Source of the DNA: Brachynemurus nebulosus
Taxonomy: Eukaryota; Arthropoda; Insecta; Neuroptera; Myrmeleontidae
Direction: 5' to 3'
DNA: 64,000 nucleotides
NCBI GenBank assembly: GCA_035578155.1
Contig: JAPWDM010000004.1
Coordinates: 57,090,660-57,154,659, forward strand
Within the stretch, counting starts at the first letter, position 1. Every line of letters begins with the position of its first letter. Positions 29,114 through 41,893 of this stretch are shown here, piece by piece. Both the position numbers and the translations under genes were made by a program. The notes below the pieces were generated by a model that made no database searches, had not been told where the DNA came from, and worked only from the letters and a program-made list of their open reading frames with translations.

Positions 29114-30652
29114 ACGTACAACATTTATGTTTTTGTTTTTATTTTTTAAATGTTTATCTATAAATTATCTTCTTAGTTTCGTTATATTTGTTTGTGCCTC
29201 TTGGGTACTCGCTTGGAATATAGTATATTTATTTCTCTGTAGGTATATGTATTTTCTAATACGCTTCGATGTTCTGTAAAGTATTGAAGAAACTTTTCTT
29301 AATTCCAAACGAATAAATTTTGGGATTCAATTAATAAAAACTTTGTTTTTGTCATACAGGGTGAGTTGATAGAAATAATGTTAAATTGGGAAAGTGAATA
29401 ATTAATTATTCAGTTTTAATATACTTATTTCGTATATAGTTTTATGTACTTAATTTTAACATATTTATTATACTATATTATTATCCCGTCTGAAAATTAT
29501 TTCTTTAGAAGTGATAAGGTGATAAAATTATTTGACACCAATGAATGTATATAAGAAGTTACGTGCCAGTTATAAATAATTAGATAAAGTGAGTTTTACC
29601 AACACAAAAATTCTATTTTACATTTGTATGATTTTATAGAACTAATGCTGATAAATTCTATAAATAGACCAAAATTCCTTGTTGAATTTCTGTAGAATAT
29701 GTCGCTATAATACATATCTGTGGTAGCGGGTGACCGGGCTAGTTAATACGGGTCCAAGTGTGATAAAATAGTAATAATATATGTCAGTGCGCATGTGTGA
29801 GGTGTTGAGATGATGTGGGTAGACGCCCTAAATTGAATCTGAAATATCACATTTGTGTGCGAAACCAATACCTACTACTCTCCTTAATTATTTATCAAAT
29901 AAAATCTATTTTTTCACGTTAAAAGTAAATTTTTGGTGCTGTGTTTGAATAATATTGTGAACCTTTAAGTGCATTTCTAAGTAGGCTAGTTGTCGCCCGA
30001 GATTTCTTCAGCATAAAATTATATGAATCATAAGTCAAATTACTTTTAAATCAGATATTCCAAAATTCTGTACAAAATCAGTTATTTATAGTGTTTGACA
30101 AACGACTCTAAAATAACTATTCATATTGTAATAGCATGGCTAATTTCCGCATCGTAACATTTCTGTGTTAATACGCAGGGCAATAGTTTTAAAATTATTT
30201 CTATCCTAAGCCTTGCTTCGGGTTCTAGTGGAAATTCGCTAAAAAAGAAATTGAGAGAATCTCAGAGAATCTCTTGGTCAGCTTAACACTAAAGCTTTTT
30301 CTTATCTGCATTAGATTTTATATAACAAAGTTCTACGTGTGTACGATGACGTTCCATGCGGTATGGGGGAGGGGGTTATAACAATTAAATGGGTTAACGT
30401 CGAATTTTACTTCGTAGCAGTCGACTATTAGCGACTATACTCTTTTAGTATAAGTGCTTTGATGACCATGATTTGTACTGCTAAGATCAAACTGGCTGAC
30501 CTACTAGTTTTGGTGATATTCGATATTTGTGTCGATAAAATTATAACATCCGTGTTCTGGAAAATAAAACATTTGAATGCTACCGCATTTATATCTACCG
30601 TTACCTGCAACGAAATGGGATACCGTAATGATTCTTATGAGCATAGAGCGGA
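29114..30652. other. AT-rich non-coding DNA
   Basis: No gene, repeat boundary or RNA gene recognised. Confidence 0.4.
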
Positions 30653-31246
30653 TTTTTAACCGACTTCAAAAACGAGGAGGTTCTCAATTCAATCCATATT
30701 TTTTTTTTTTTTATGTATGTACACCGATTTCTCCCACATTTTTGGGCCAATTTACGCCATTCTTTTTTTAGTTAGTAGATAAAACTTTCCAGGTGGTCCC
30801 ATAAAAATTTTATTAATATTGGTTGAGTAATTTTTTAACCATCTTCAATAATATGAATAATTAACGGCAATTTTAAAATTTGTATATGCAAACTATAGTA
30901 ACATATTTTTTAATTTATGTTGATCCAATTATTCTAAAAATAATTTTCTATCAGTAACTACCTAGTTTAAGAAAATTCTTTGATGACTTGAAAAACTGGT
31001 TGATTATCAATATCGTCGATTTTTTATTTTCCCAGTAATTACTACTTTAAACACTAGGTAAATTCCGAATTTCAAAGTAAAATCAGTGAGTGCCCAAAAT
31101 TATTATTTTTGGACACTGGTATTTTGGAAGCTATTTCACCTAAACCTATGAAATTTGAAATTAAAAAAACAAAATTAAAGAGCAAAATAAAATATTGCAA
31201 TAGGATGAGCTGATAAGCATTGTAACTAAAAGGTATGAAATAAAAA

Positions 31247-32378
31247 TTTTTTTTAAACGACTTCAAAAAGAAATAAATAATTAATAGCACCGATTTTGAA
31301 GTCAGGCGTAAAAGCGTAATATAAAGATGTAGATCCACGAGAATTTATTAATTTTACAAGCACATCCGATCGCATCTTTTTATACCACCCCACGCCTGAT
31401 TTCAAAATACGTGCTACAGTGTTCCTTCTCAATAGTTCGGCAAAATGAAACGAGGGGAATAGCTTTTCCAGGAATTGTTGTTCCCCCACCGAGTTCCAAT
31501 TGCTCGCTAGCAAGATAATAAATTTCTTTATGTCTAAATTCAGAAATTGTAGTTCAATAATTTATGATTGTGTCAAAATTGAAAATTTTTCCAGGAGCGT
31601 CAAAACAAGTACGGGGGTCTAAAAATAATAATGTAACTTAAAAATTTAAATTAATATTTATATAACCATGTAACGAAACTCTAGTGGTTTACGTTTAACA
31701 TAATTATGTATAGACATGCTGATATGCATAATTGTACTATATGAGTATAATGTACCTGTGTACGGTATTGGACTTACAGTTAGGTATAATTACTTAATGG
31801 TATATCATTTTCATTATAATCATGTATTTATGTACGCAGTTTATTTTATTTCTTTTTTATTTATTTTTAAAAATCTAATTCTTAATTAAAAAGTATTGAC
31901 TATTGTGTAACCTTTTTCATTTACTGATCAAATATGTACCTCCTCATAAAATTTTGCAAGAATACGCTCGCATCTCTAAATGTATTTTTCTAATTTAATT
32001 TTTATACCTGCATGCATAACACCGATATATGTCACATAGTAATTTATGTCTATCTGTTTACATAATGAGGACACTAATTGATACATGATATTAGTGAAGC
32101 AGTGGAACAGTATAAACAATGCTGATCAGTTAGTCGAATAATGATGTTACAAACTTAAATTGTCTTACTATATTTATTCAATTTAGGTAATTTTTCTTTC
32201 ATTTAATATAAACAAAACATTTTTAGCTCTTATGAAATAAATATTATAATAGGTGGCAAAGTGGGGGTAACGCTCGAGTCTCAAACTGGGGAAGTGGAAC
32301 TATTGAGAGCGTAAATATTCAGAATGCCCACTGTATTAATTATTTATTACTTTTTGAAGTCGGTTTTTTAAAAAAAAA
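31247..32378. mobile_element. Nested 1.13-kb element with roughly 40-bp TIRs
   Basis: Left end ...TTTAAACGACTTCAAAAAG followed by AAATAAATAATTAATA; right end is the near-exact reverse complement (AACCGACTTCAAAAAGTAAT...). It shares the CGACTTCAAAAA core with the surrounding element. No coding sequence. Confidence 0.7.
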
Positions 32379-32436
32379 CTTTTATATAATTTTTGATAGA
32401 TCGAATTAAGTAAAAATTAAAATATAAAATTATAAA

Positions 32437-32507
32437 ATCAGTAAAATCACTGATCTTATATGAACAGATCAGTGTGATATGTTCGTAAGATCAGTGATTT
32501 TACTGAT
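32437..32507. repeat. Perfect 22-bp inverted repeat, 27-nt loop
   Basis: Arms 32437-32458 and 32486-32507 (ATCAGTAAAATCACTGATC...) are exact reverse complements. The loop holds another GATCAGTG copy and a GAACA...TGTTC pair, so the hairpin can extend. Confidence 0.85.
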
Positions 32508-34848
32508 ATAATAATTTTTATAAATTAAATTAATAATAAAAAATTATAATAATCCACTCTATACATGTAAGACGGAATATGTACACGGAAATAAGTAATT
32601 TGATTAAACAGACATTTTCGAATCAGCCCTTATTTATATAAATACCTAGAGGTACCTTTACAATTTGCGCTTCTGAATAATGGTTCAGTCGGATTGTATA
32701 GTGGTAGTTGAGCTGGTGCAAGTGTAAAAGTAATTATGTACGTACACTATGTGACATGTTTGATAACAAGATTTGACATGTTAATTAAATTTTGTGGTAA
32801 TAAATGAAATTAACAGCTAACCGCAAATGTGTTGACGACAATTTCGGAGTCGTATTGCGTAAATGTAGCACTCTAATACATAGATTTCTACATATAGAGG
32901 ATATTATTATATTTTATCGATTTCGTTCGGGTGTACAATTTTTTTCTATGTTGTACTACGACGTAATTAAAAATTGACAGACAGTGTGAAATAAACATTA
33001 ATATTGTTCGAGAAAAATGTCATATTGTACACTGTACAGTCAGTCATCAAATAATTAGGGATAATATTGGATTATCTGCAAATGTACCTACCAACCAAAA
33101 TATACTAATAGGGTGGTACTTGAATGTATTCAAAACTTGTTTTAAATATATTAAATAATATTACCTATGTATCATTAGCCGAATTTTTCGAGGAAAAATT
33201 AAACTTATACAGCCTATACGATAAGAACGGGACGAGGCGAGAGTAGGGGCGATATCCGTTTTCGGACTCGTAGAACATTTATATGGATGGAATGAGGTGA
33301 AATTTGGTAAGTGGGGCTCATTTCCCAACAATACTATCAAAGTGGGGTCAATTTTTGAGCAAATTTTGGATCAGATCCAACTTTTAAGTGGGTGGTGGGG
33401 AGAGCGACAAAACAATAAAACTTCTTCAAACCAGTTGGGAATAATGCTTCGGTCAATTACCTATAACATATCCAAAATTCAGCTTCCTAGGGTGATTTGG
33501 AGGGAGTAGAGGGGGGAAAAGTGTTTTGGCTGGATCTAGCACGCCCACGGCTCCTCAGAATTAACGTAGGGGATTTAAATTTTATATGTTGATAAGAGTC
33601 TGTACCTAGGGTCTGTTTTTTGGACGTTTTAATATTTTAACCCCACTCCCACGGTTTTGAAGCTACAATTTTTAGATTTTTCGACATTTTCGAACTTTGT
33701 ACCACGCGTACAGGTCACCCAAATAAACCTAAAAGGCTGAAATTTCGTATTCGGATTGAGTTAGTATCAAGGGTGTGCCTTTTCGGGGTCTCAACTTTTA
33801 ACCCTTACCCCCATCATTTTTATACAAAACAAACATGATTTTTCTTGTTGCTTAGCAGTTTTGTCAAGGTCAAATTCTCCCCAAATAAACCTAAAGGGCT
33901 GAAATTCTGTGTATAGGTTAAGTTAATAGCCAGCCACTGCTTTTTGGAGGTGTCAACTTTTAACCTTTACCTTCACGATTTTTACGCCAATATTTCCTTG
34001 ATTTTTTGCTTTTTTTCTAACACGCCTAGAGACTCTCTGAGCAAACTTGGAGGGCTGAAATTTTGCACATGTATTGAGTTAATATCCTTTTCTTTTTAGT
34101 GGCAATGTTTATCAGCCCATCCTATTGCAGTATTTTATTTGGTTTTTAAATTTCTTTTTTTTTTTTAAATTCCAAATTTTATATGTGTAGGTGAAATAGC
34201 TTCCAAAATACCAGTGTCCAAAAATCATAATTCTAGGCACTCACCGATTTTGCTTTGAAATTTGGAATATTCCTAGTATTTAACCTAGTATTTAAAGCAG
34301 TAATTAGTAGGAAAATAAAAAATCGATGAAAATCAACCAATTTTTCAAGTCATCAAAGAATCTTTTTAAACTAGGTAGTTACTGATAGAAAATTATTTTT
34401 AGGTTAATTGGATCAACAGAAATTAAAAAAATATGTTACTATAGTTTTTAAAGTAAATATTTTTGCATATACAAAATTTAAAATTGTCATAATTATTCAT
34501 ATTATTGAAGATGGTTAAAAAATTACCCAACCAATGTTAATACAATTTTTATGGGACCACCTGGAAAGCTTTATCTACTAACTAAAAAAAGAATGGCGTA
34601 AATTGGCCCAAAAATGTGGGAGAAATCTGTGTACGTACATAAAAAAAAAACATTCGGGTTGAATTGAGAACCTCCTCGTTTTTGAAGTTGGTTAAAAAAG
34701 TGAACTAACTGTTATAATAGATGTAATAAGTATTGTAATTTAAAAAATATTATTAAAGTCAGGTTTTATTTATAAAATATTTATTTTGGATTTTTTGGAA
34801 GGAAAAAATATCTTCATAAAGGCCTTGCAGTTTACTATTTAGGGTCCT

Positions 34849-34854
<6 letters not shown>

Positions 34855-34935
<81 letters not shown>
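34855..34935. repeat. (TA)n microsatellite, about 80 bp
   Basis: Uninterrupted AT dinucleotide run. It directly precedes the sequence GTATCCGCGCGATAACTCTCGAACG, which looks like the edge of a repeat. Confidence 0.95.
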
Positions 34936-34938
<3 letters not shown>

Positions 34939-37096
34939 CCGCGCGATAACTCTCGAACGAAACTTTTAATGCTTATGAAATTTTGTGTGCGTACTAAAGA
35001 CTAGATTCGCTCGGCTAAGTTCGTTAGCCAGACACGTCGGATGCCCAGAAGTAGATTATTCGGACATTTTTTGTCAACAAAATGAGTTTTTTGCCAGAAT
35101 TAAGCAATCTTTCAAATTTTTTTTACACCAAGCCAAAGTAAAAGTCAATATGCGTAAAAAATATTTTTACACCATTGCTCTAAATTAATTACTTTTTGAG
35201 AAAAGTTAGAAAATATGTTGGAAGAAATCATTTTTTATTACACTCGCACTCACTGTCTTTTTTTCTGTCTTATTTTTTGCGATGCTACATTAAAAAAAAC
35301 GGCTTTTTAAGTGACGTGTCATGATTTTTTTAATCCAATTTAACGATTCAGTTATATTCTTTTCTCTCAGTTGAGTAAATCTTTATAATCTATCTATTCC
35401 AGTTTTTTATAGGAAAATTGCCAAGAAAATTTGTTTTATGTGATACGGTCAGAATTTAGATTATGTTTACACCTTACTAAAATTAATAAGAGTTTGCCAC
35501 AATCGCATGAAAATTACGTTAAATCATATTCAAACAATAATATTTTTACCGAATTTTTTATCCAAATGACAATACTGTTATAATTATTATCTATAAACGC
35601 AGCATTTTACTCGTAAATAAATCTGCATTCATTTTTTTTTTTGACAACAAAACAAATAATTTTAAATTTTGACAAATTCTATCATACATTTTTGAAAATA
35701 TTAAATATTTTAGGGCGAAAATATATTAAAAAGTTTAAATTTGTTTAATAAAAACCATACATCTGCTCCTTTTACCTCAAAAATATCGGAAAATAGAATA
35801 TTTTTCAATAATTAACCCAAAAAAAGCATATAAGAGGTAACTTTTATATTTTTTTTGAAAATTTCAAAATCAAATAACGTTTGATACTAATGTTACAAAT
35901 GTTTTTTTTTATTTTGTAGAAGCTGGTAAATAGAAATCGTAATAAATACTCGCTTTGAAAAAATCAAACAAGTATTTAGAACACAATACAATTTCTTAAA
36001 GAAAATATTAAAATTATGTACAAATGCCGTCCTGATAAACTGATATGTTTTGTCCATCTTGAGCGCTGGAGTCGATTTTGAGGAGCTGGATTCCCTCCAG
36101 ACAAAAGCTCATAGCGAATACACACATTTTTAAAATGTCCTTTTGAATTTCGTAACTCAATCATTACAAATAAAATCTAAATTAAAAAAATCTATATGAC
36201 CTGTTTTTTCTCAGTTTTCTAGCATTATGTTTAGGGGTTGACATTTTGATGTAAAATTTAGTTATTTTAACCGTCTTCAAAATAACGTTTCGATTTTAAC
36301 AATAAAAAAAAATTTAAAAAGTGTTTAAGTGTTAAATTTAAAAGGTGTTTAAGTTTGTCAAAAAGGGTCTGAAATGTTTTTAGATGTTGATATATACAAA
36401 AAATATTAATGTGTTAAGTACTTGCTAGACTTATAGATTTTATGGGTGGTCTTAGCGAATTTCCAGAATGGAATTTAGCTATTACAGCCACTCTCATGAT
36501 GCGACTTGAGCCCAAGACTATGGCAAAAATTTGTTTTGAGGTCCCTACAAACAGAAAATAATATTCACTAAAATTTATGTATTATATTTGGTCCCACATC
36601 GTTGGAAAAGTTCGTTAGCCAGCCATGTCGGATGCCTGGAACATGTTTTTTTTGGTAATTTTTAGTGACAAAAATTAGTTTTTTGCCAAAATTGCCTCAA
36701 GTTAAAAAATTTTTGCGACATTTATTTACAATATTAGAAAGAAGAGGAAAAATCACTTAGAAGGGTGAAAAATTACAGAAAAATGGATTTTTATAAATGG
36801 AAATTCGCTATGTTATGCAGGTACTGCAACAGGGGTATTTTAGAATTGTTCTAAATACCTCAAATACAATAGAAACAACTGGAAGAATATTAATTTTCTT
36901 TTATGAATTTTTATAGTCATGCCTAGTGTACGGTGTTCTACTTCAAGTTGCGAAACTTTTAAAAAAAATTTAAATAAATTGGAAAGTAAGTATTCAGTAC
37001 TAGATTTCAGGACAATAATTCAGAAGGGAACTTACTGTTTGACATAAAAGAGTTTCATAGCTAAATTATAACATAGTTTAATATAAACAATATGAT
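34936..37096. other. Non-coding DNA with dispersed repeat pieces
   Basis: No gene. A block 'aagttcgttagccag...tcggatgcc...agttttttgcca' occurs at about 35015-35100 and again at 36608-36690, with an inverted relative at about 39480-39550. The phrase 'ggaaattcgctatgttatgcagg' at about 36798-36822 recurs at 39295-39318. Confidence 0.5.
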
Positions 37097-38657
37097 AATA
37101 TACACTTTTAAAAAGTAATATTGAATTGAAATATATAATATAAAATATATATATACCTATATATTTTTAGGATGTGGCTATTTATACATACAGTATGTAT
37201 ACGCTATTGGCTATTTATACATACAGTATGTTTACGAAATTGGCTATTTATACATACAGTATGTATATGGAATATTTTGTTTAAACATGCAGTATGTATA
37301 CGCAGTTAACTACTTATTCAGAATTACCGTAATTTCTGATGTATAATGCGCACATTGAGCACCAAAAATATCGTCAAAATTTCGTGGTGCGCGTATTAAA
37401 ATGGACTTTTCCACTGGTGACAGTAAAATAACTTATAATAAAAAATTTATCGATTCTAATAATAACGAAATTCTCGCGTACCACCGATTGAATTTTGTAT
37501 AATCTTTTTAGCTTAAGAACGGATTTTTGGCGACGCGAACCGGAAGTTGCATATCTGAGGACTAAAAAAAGGTTTCCTTTGTTATGGCAATAAAAAATTA
37601 GAGGAAGATTCTTTTAGAATTTGATCAATGGAACAAAAAAGGAAGAACAAATTTTTTCGATATCCTGTTTAGTTTTCGAGATAATATATGTTGTATTTCT
37701 AAAACTTACTATAATGAGATAATGAATTGTATATTACACACATACACATATACGTAGTATCAATTTTTACGGATATAAACTCAGTTTTAGATATAATTTT
37801 TGAATGGTATATTTTGGTTTTTATTCATAGAAATTAGTGAAAAATGAACGGGACATCACCAATGAAACCTCATTCTTGAACAAAGGGTAATTATTTACAA
37901 ATATGTCTCGGCATGTAATGACTTCAAAATTATTTAATTACCCTTTGCCTGAAAATGGGGTTTCAATGATGTTGTCCGGTCCATTTTCCACTTACTTCTA
38001 GCAATACAAGCCGTAATATACCTACCGTAATTGTCTCTCCAATATATCATAGTAAGTTTTTCAAATTTGACACGTAATATCACGAAAACTAAGCAAAATA
38101 TCGAAAAACTTCATTGTTTCTTTTTTGTGCTACTCACCAAGTTCCATAAGAATCGATCTTTAATTTTTGTTGCTATGGTAATGGAAAACATTTTTTAGTA
38201 ATCCCTAGGCTTGACATTCGAAGGGTTGAAAAATACACTTCCGGTCCTCGTCGCCAAAAATCCGTTTAATGGATAACTTCTTAAGCCAAAAATATTATGT
38301 AAAAAAATAATTCAGCTCAATCGGAGGTATTCGGTTATTATAATGGTGTAGTTATTAAAAAAATATTAATTGTAATAATAGCGCATTCAATTAGTATGTA
38401 TAAGTAGCCAACTGCGTATACAGTTTAGCTTTAGGTAGTACATAACTACATACTGTAGGTTTAAATAGCCAATTCAGTATACACATAATTATGTATAAAC
38501 AGCTAATTTCGTATACACACTATATATGTATAAATAGCAAATTTCGTATACATACCGTATGTATAAATAGCCAATTGCGTATACATACTGTATGTATAAA
38601 TAGCCAATTAGTTATACATACTGTATGTATAAATAGCCACATCCTATTTTTAAAGTG
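37097..38657. mobile_element. Fold-back element built of nested inverted repeats
   Basis: Outer ends ATACACTTTTAAAAA and TTTTTAAAGTGTAT are inverted. Just inside are tandem units of about 42 bp containing 'ggctatttatacatacagtatgtatacg' (3-4 on the left, 5-6 inverted on the right); each unit holds the palindrome CATACAGTATG or variants. Further in, arms 37490-37725 and 38035-38335 (with 'ggatttttggcgacg') are inverted copies, and the centre (about 37845-37980) is itself inverted around 'aaagggtaattat'. No coding sequence. Confidence 0.8.
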
Positions 38658-38689
38658 TATACTTACTTAGATGTTAAATAAATACGATT

Positions 38690-39490
38690 TGTCAAAGAAA
38701 GATTTAATAAAAGTCCCATCGCAAGCGAGCTAGGTATCTGGGTTTTTGAAATTTTCTCAAAGAATGGTATAATTAAAAATTTGAACCATTATTTCTAACA
38801 GTGTATACTACACGTAAAATAAATACGATTCCCCAAAAAAATTTTCAATAAAAGTTGCATAATGTGCGAGCTATGATTTTTTGAAATATTCCAAAAAAGA
38901 TACTTAGTACCTACCCATAGACTTATTATGAAATTGCTCGCTTATTATGAGACTTTTATTAAAATTTTTTTGGTAATTTGTGTGTCTTTGACATCTAGTA
39001 TACACTGGTAAAAATAATGCTTCGGATTTTTAATTCTACCCTTTTTTGAGAAAATTTCAAAAAACCATAGTTTGCTTTCTTCGAGACTTTTATTAAATTT
39101 TTTTGGTAAATCGTACTTATTTATTTTACGTCTAGTATGAGGTAAATGTTTTGAAATGTGCTTTTTGGAATAATTTCCGAAAATTCAAAATTTTTGTTTA
39201 CACCATTGGAAAGAGGAGAAAAAATTACATAAAAAATGTAGTTAAACTATTATTCAATGTCAACTAGTTTCCAAGAAAAAATAATTTTTATAAATGGAAA
39301 TTCGCTATGTTATGCAGGATGCTGTGACAGTGGTATATATGGCGATCATTTATAAAAGTTAGTTTTTCTTGGAAACTAGTTGACATACAATAATAGTTTA
39401 AAGACCTTTTTTATGTAATTTTTTCTCCTCTTCCCAATAGTGTAAACAAAACTTTTGAATTTCGGGAAATTATTCCAAAAAGCTCGTTTT
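38690..39490. repeat. Two adjacent fold-back repeats
   Basis: 38690-39140 has 'aataaatacgatt...aaaaaaattttcaataaaagt' twice and inverted twice. 39143-39300 and 39340-39490 are inverted arms of about 150 bp ('ctttttggaataatttcc', 'gagaaaaaattacat', 'caactagtttccaagaaaaa') around a roughly 40-bp centre. Confidence 0.75.
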
Positions 39491-39576
39491 TTGAGCTTCC
39501 AGACGTCGGACGTGTCTAAAAAATATTAACGGGTAAAAAACCATTATTTTTGTTCCAGATTATTTTAGTTTACATC

Positions 39577-39584
39577 TTTAGGAT
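39577..39584 (+). repeat. 8-bp target duplication, left copy (tttaggat)
   Basis: Matches 40356-40363 exactly; flanks the P-like element. Confidence 0.85.
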
Positions 39585-40355
39585 CACGGACTATAGAATA
39601 GAATGGACTAGCTGTATATAGGTATGTCGGTGAAGCTTTGAGTATGTCCTATCTGTCATTCATTGAACCACGGTAATCTATTGAAAGTGTAAACATTCAA
39701 TATTACAAATTATTTTTTTAAAAATAAAAACAAGACGAATATGGTTTATTGCGCTGTAAGGATGTGCACTAGTAAAAGTGGAAAAGATTCAAAACAAAAA
39801 TCTGGAATTTCCTTTCACAAGTAAGTACATAATAAGTCAAATTTAATTTGACATGGACTCCATGTTGATTAAGATATGACATTAATGTACCAGTGGCGTA
39901 GTTATTTTTTGTATACATTATAAATTACATTTGTAAAGTACATATCGGGAAATTATACATATATATTCATATAAATATTTTTTTTTAAATATTAATATTC
40001 CCAATTGCTTTTAATTTTCTCTATATTATGTAAAAAATAAAAACGTAGCAACGTAAATAAAAATATAAATTTATTTTCAAATTTATATTATATATGTATT
40101 AAACATATAAATACACTATACGTAATTATGATATATAGTATCAAACTATGTATTTATTAATATTACATACATATTTACATATAGTAAGTAATTTATGTAA
40201 CTTATTTTTATACCTAGTACCTAGTATAAATAAAATTTAAAAAAAGAATCTATACCACTGAACTTTTAGTGAACCCCTCTACACACTTCCAAAGCGTCAA
40301 TATTGGTATCCGAAAACTTAGGTAATGGCAAGTCCATTCTATTCTATAGTCCGTG
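39585..40355 (+). mobile_element. P-element-like transposon, 771 bp, with THAP exon
   Basis: Perfect 25-bp terminal inverted repeats begin CACGGACTATAGAATAGAAT, and an exact 8-bp duplication (tttaggat) flanks the element; 8-bp duplications are the P-element signature. Near the left end is an exon encoding the start of a THAP domain, the DNA-binding domain of P transposases. The rest of a transposase is absent, so this is an internally deleted, non-autonomous copy. Confidence 0.82.
39741..39820 (+). pseudogene. First exon of a THAP-domain transposase (partial)
   Basis: ATG at 39741 opens MVYCAVRMCTSKSGKDSKQK then SGISFHK, the classic THAP start (C-x3-C zinc ligands, then S-x-S-G-K-D and I-S-F-H). 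It runs straight into a consensus splice donor GTAAGT at 39821. The remaining ligands (C-terminal Cys and His, AVPTF box) would lie in later exons, which are not present within the element. Located about 156 bp from the left terminus, where P-type transposases begin. Confidence 0.75.
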
Positions 40356-40363
40356 TTTAGGAT
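40356..40363 (+). repeat. 8-bp target duplication, right copy (tttaggat)
   Basis: Exact match to 39577-39584. Confidence 0.85.
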
Positions 40364-40771
40364 AAATTTGAAAAAAAATTACTACGGTTACTGCTATGCC
40401 TTTGGTCAATAATCACTTTTAAAGATTTTTTGTTTATCGATTAAAAAATGTCTCAAAATTTAAATCTAACAGAGCATTACATAGAAGCATGAAGTGATCA
40501 TTAACCAAATTTTTTCGTGTAATCTCCTGACTTTTCTGAACATTTTGATGAAAAAAATATTGCTTTATGTTAAATATTACAGAAGTTATGGATTTTTTAA
40601 TATAATAACGTCACCGAAAGTGATACCGCGGAAACATCATTTTAACCCTATTTTGCTAAATTTCAAAAATTCATAACTTGAAAACTATTAGAGATAATTT
40701 TTTTAAATTTTGTACAGACGATTAGGATGGTTAATTAAAATTGACACAGTGTTTGAAAAATTACCAAACTG

Positions 40772-40840
40772 GATCGGCTAGGACTCGAACCCGGATCTCT
40801 TGGTTACCAGCCAAGCGCCTTACCAACTAGGCCCCGGATC
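40772..40840 (-). tRNA. tRNA-Thr(GGT)-like sequence, probably pseudogene or SINE head
   Basis: Minus strand shows an A-box-like GGCCTAGTTGG, an anticodon arm CTTGG-CTGGTAA-CCAAG (anticodon GGT) and a B-box GGTTCGAGTCC. The acceptor ends (GATCCGG and CCGATC) pair only with one base missing, the T-stem is poor and the length (69 nt) is short. Most likely a tRNA-derived SINE promoter or tRNA pseudogene. Confidence 0.5.
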
Positions 40841-41189
40841 ACTTGTTCGAGTGCCACTCCAATTCAGTAATCAATCAAACACAACCTCTCTCTAATGCGA
40901 GATGCAGTTTTATACTTTTAATTTCAAATGTTATCGAGTGCCTGTGAAACATTATTAGTGTATGGCGGATTTTTATCCATATTTTTAAACATACACCAAT
41001 ATTCATATGTTCACTCAATGTCCAGCTTTGGCTGATACTTGAACACTCAATGTACTTTGGCAAATGGCCAATTCATTATGAATTGGCCAACTCATTATGA
41101 ATATGACTTAAATCCATTTAAAATTGTTTAGCTTTCTAACATTAATGATTCATATTGAAAAAATTTTCAAAATCGATCCAGTTACATCC

Positions 41190-41200
<11 letters not shown>
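40841..41200. other. Non-coding DNA
   Basis: No gene seen. Confidence 0.4.

Positions 41201-41281
<81 letters not shown>
41201..41281. repeat. (TA)n microsatellite
   Basis: About 80 bp of uninterrupted TA, preceded by ACATACATACA. Confidence 0.95.
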
Positions 41282-41283
<2 letters not shown>

Positions 41284-41893
41284 TTTAGTGAATATTATTT
41301 TCGTATTCTAGGGACCTCAAAACATATTTCTGTTATAGTCTCGGCCTCAGGTTGTGTCATGAGAACGGCCGTAATAGCTGAATTTGGAGTTTTCGAAATT
41401 CACTAAAAAAAAACAACAAATAATTAGAGGCTACAATTGACAACATAATTTAAGAAAAAAAATTCTATCTCTGTAATTTATTTACAATATTCAAAATAAA
41501 GTTTATACATGTTTTATGCATTTTTTAAAACAAAAGTACTTCCTCCACTAAATATAATTAATTTACATAACGGTTTTATTATTGCAGTTGATTTGCTCCC
41601 TCAAAACAGTACACCTTAAATACCAATAAAGAAAATCAATATGACTGACTCTTTCGATCAGTTCCAATACTGAGCACTTTGTTGTTTCAGGTGTACCAAT
41701 AGACGAATAGTATAATTAGGCTAATAATATAATTTTTCTGGTATTATCAATGAAATTTATCAGTAGCTATGAGAAAATGGCCGCACAGTAGAACCCCAAT
41801 TTGCCGCACTACTTTACTACACTACTTACTACTACAGCGGTGTTTCGAATCGTCAAAAAGTAGGGTGGGGTCCTACTGCACCTAGTCTATAAA

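Larger units (their letters stand above)
30653..34699. mobile_element. 4-kb non-coding element with roughly 570-600-bp TIRs
   Basis: Arms 30653-31222 and 34103-34699 are imperfect reverse complements beginning TTTTTAACC(G/A)ACTTCAAAAA and CGAGGAGGTTCTCAATTCAA. The interior has no coding capacity. It contains a nested 1.1-kb element with related ends, a strong hairpin and about three diverged 150-bp repeats (33690-34100, each with '(g/a)ggctgaaat...gttaatatc' and 'tcaacttttaacc'). No clear target duplication was found. Class unknown; the AACCGACTTCAAAAA end is a widespread insect repeat terminus. Confidence 0.75.

Noticed and set aside
36913..36988. ATG-started short exon (MPSVRCSTSSCETFK) with a GTAAGT-like end, possible second THAP exon
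   Set aside because: Cysteine spacing and downstream residues do not match THAP, and no terminal repeats or target duplication were found around it.
41155..41406. Open frames with YIYIYI runs at (TA)n tracts (also near 48328, 49049, 49588)
   Set aside because: Translation of TA dinucleotide repeats, not genes.
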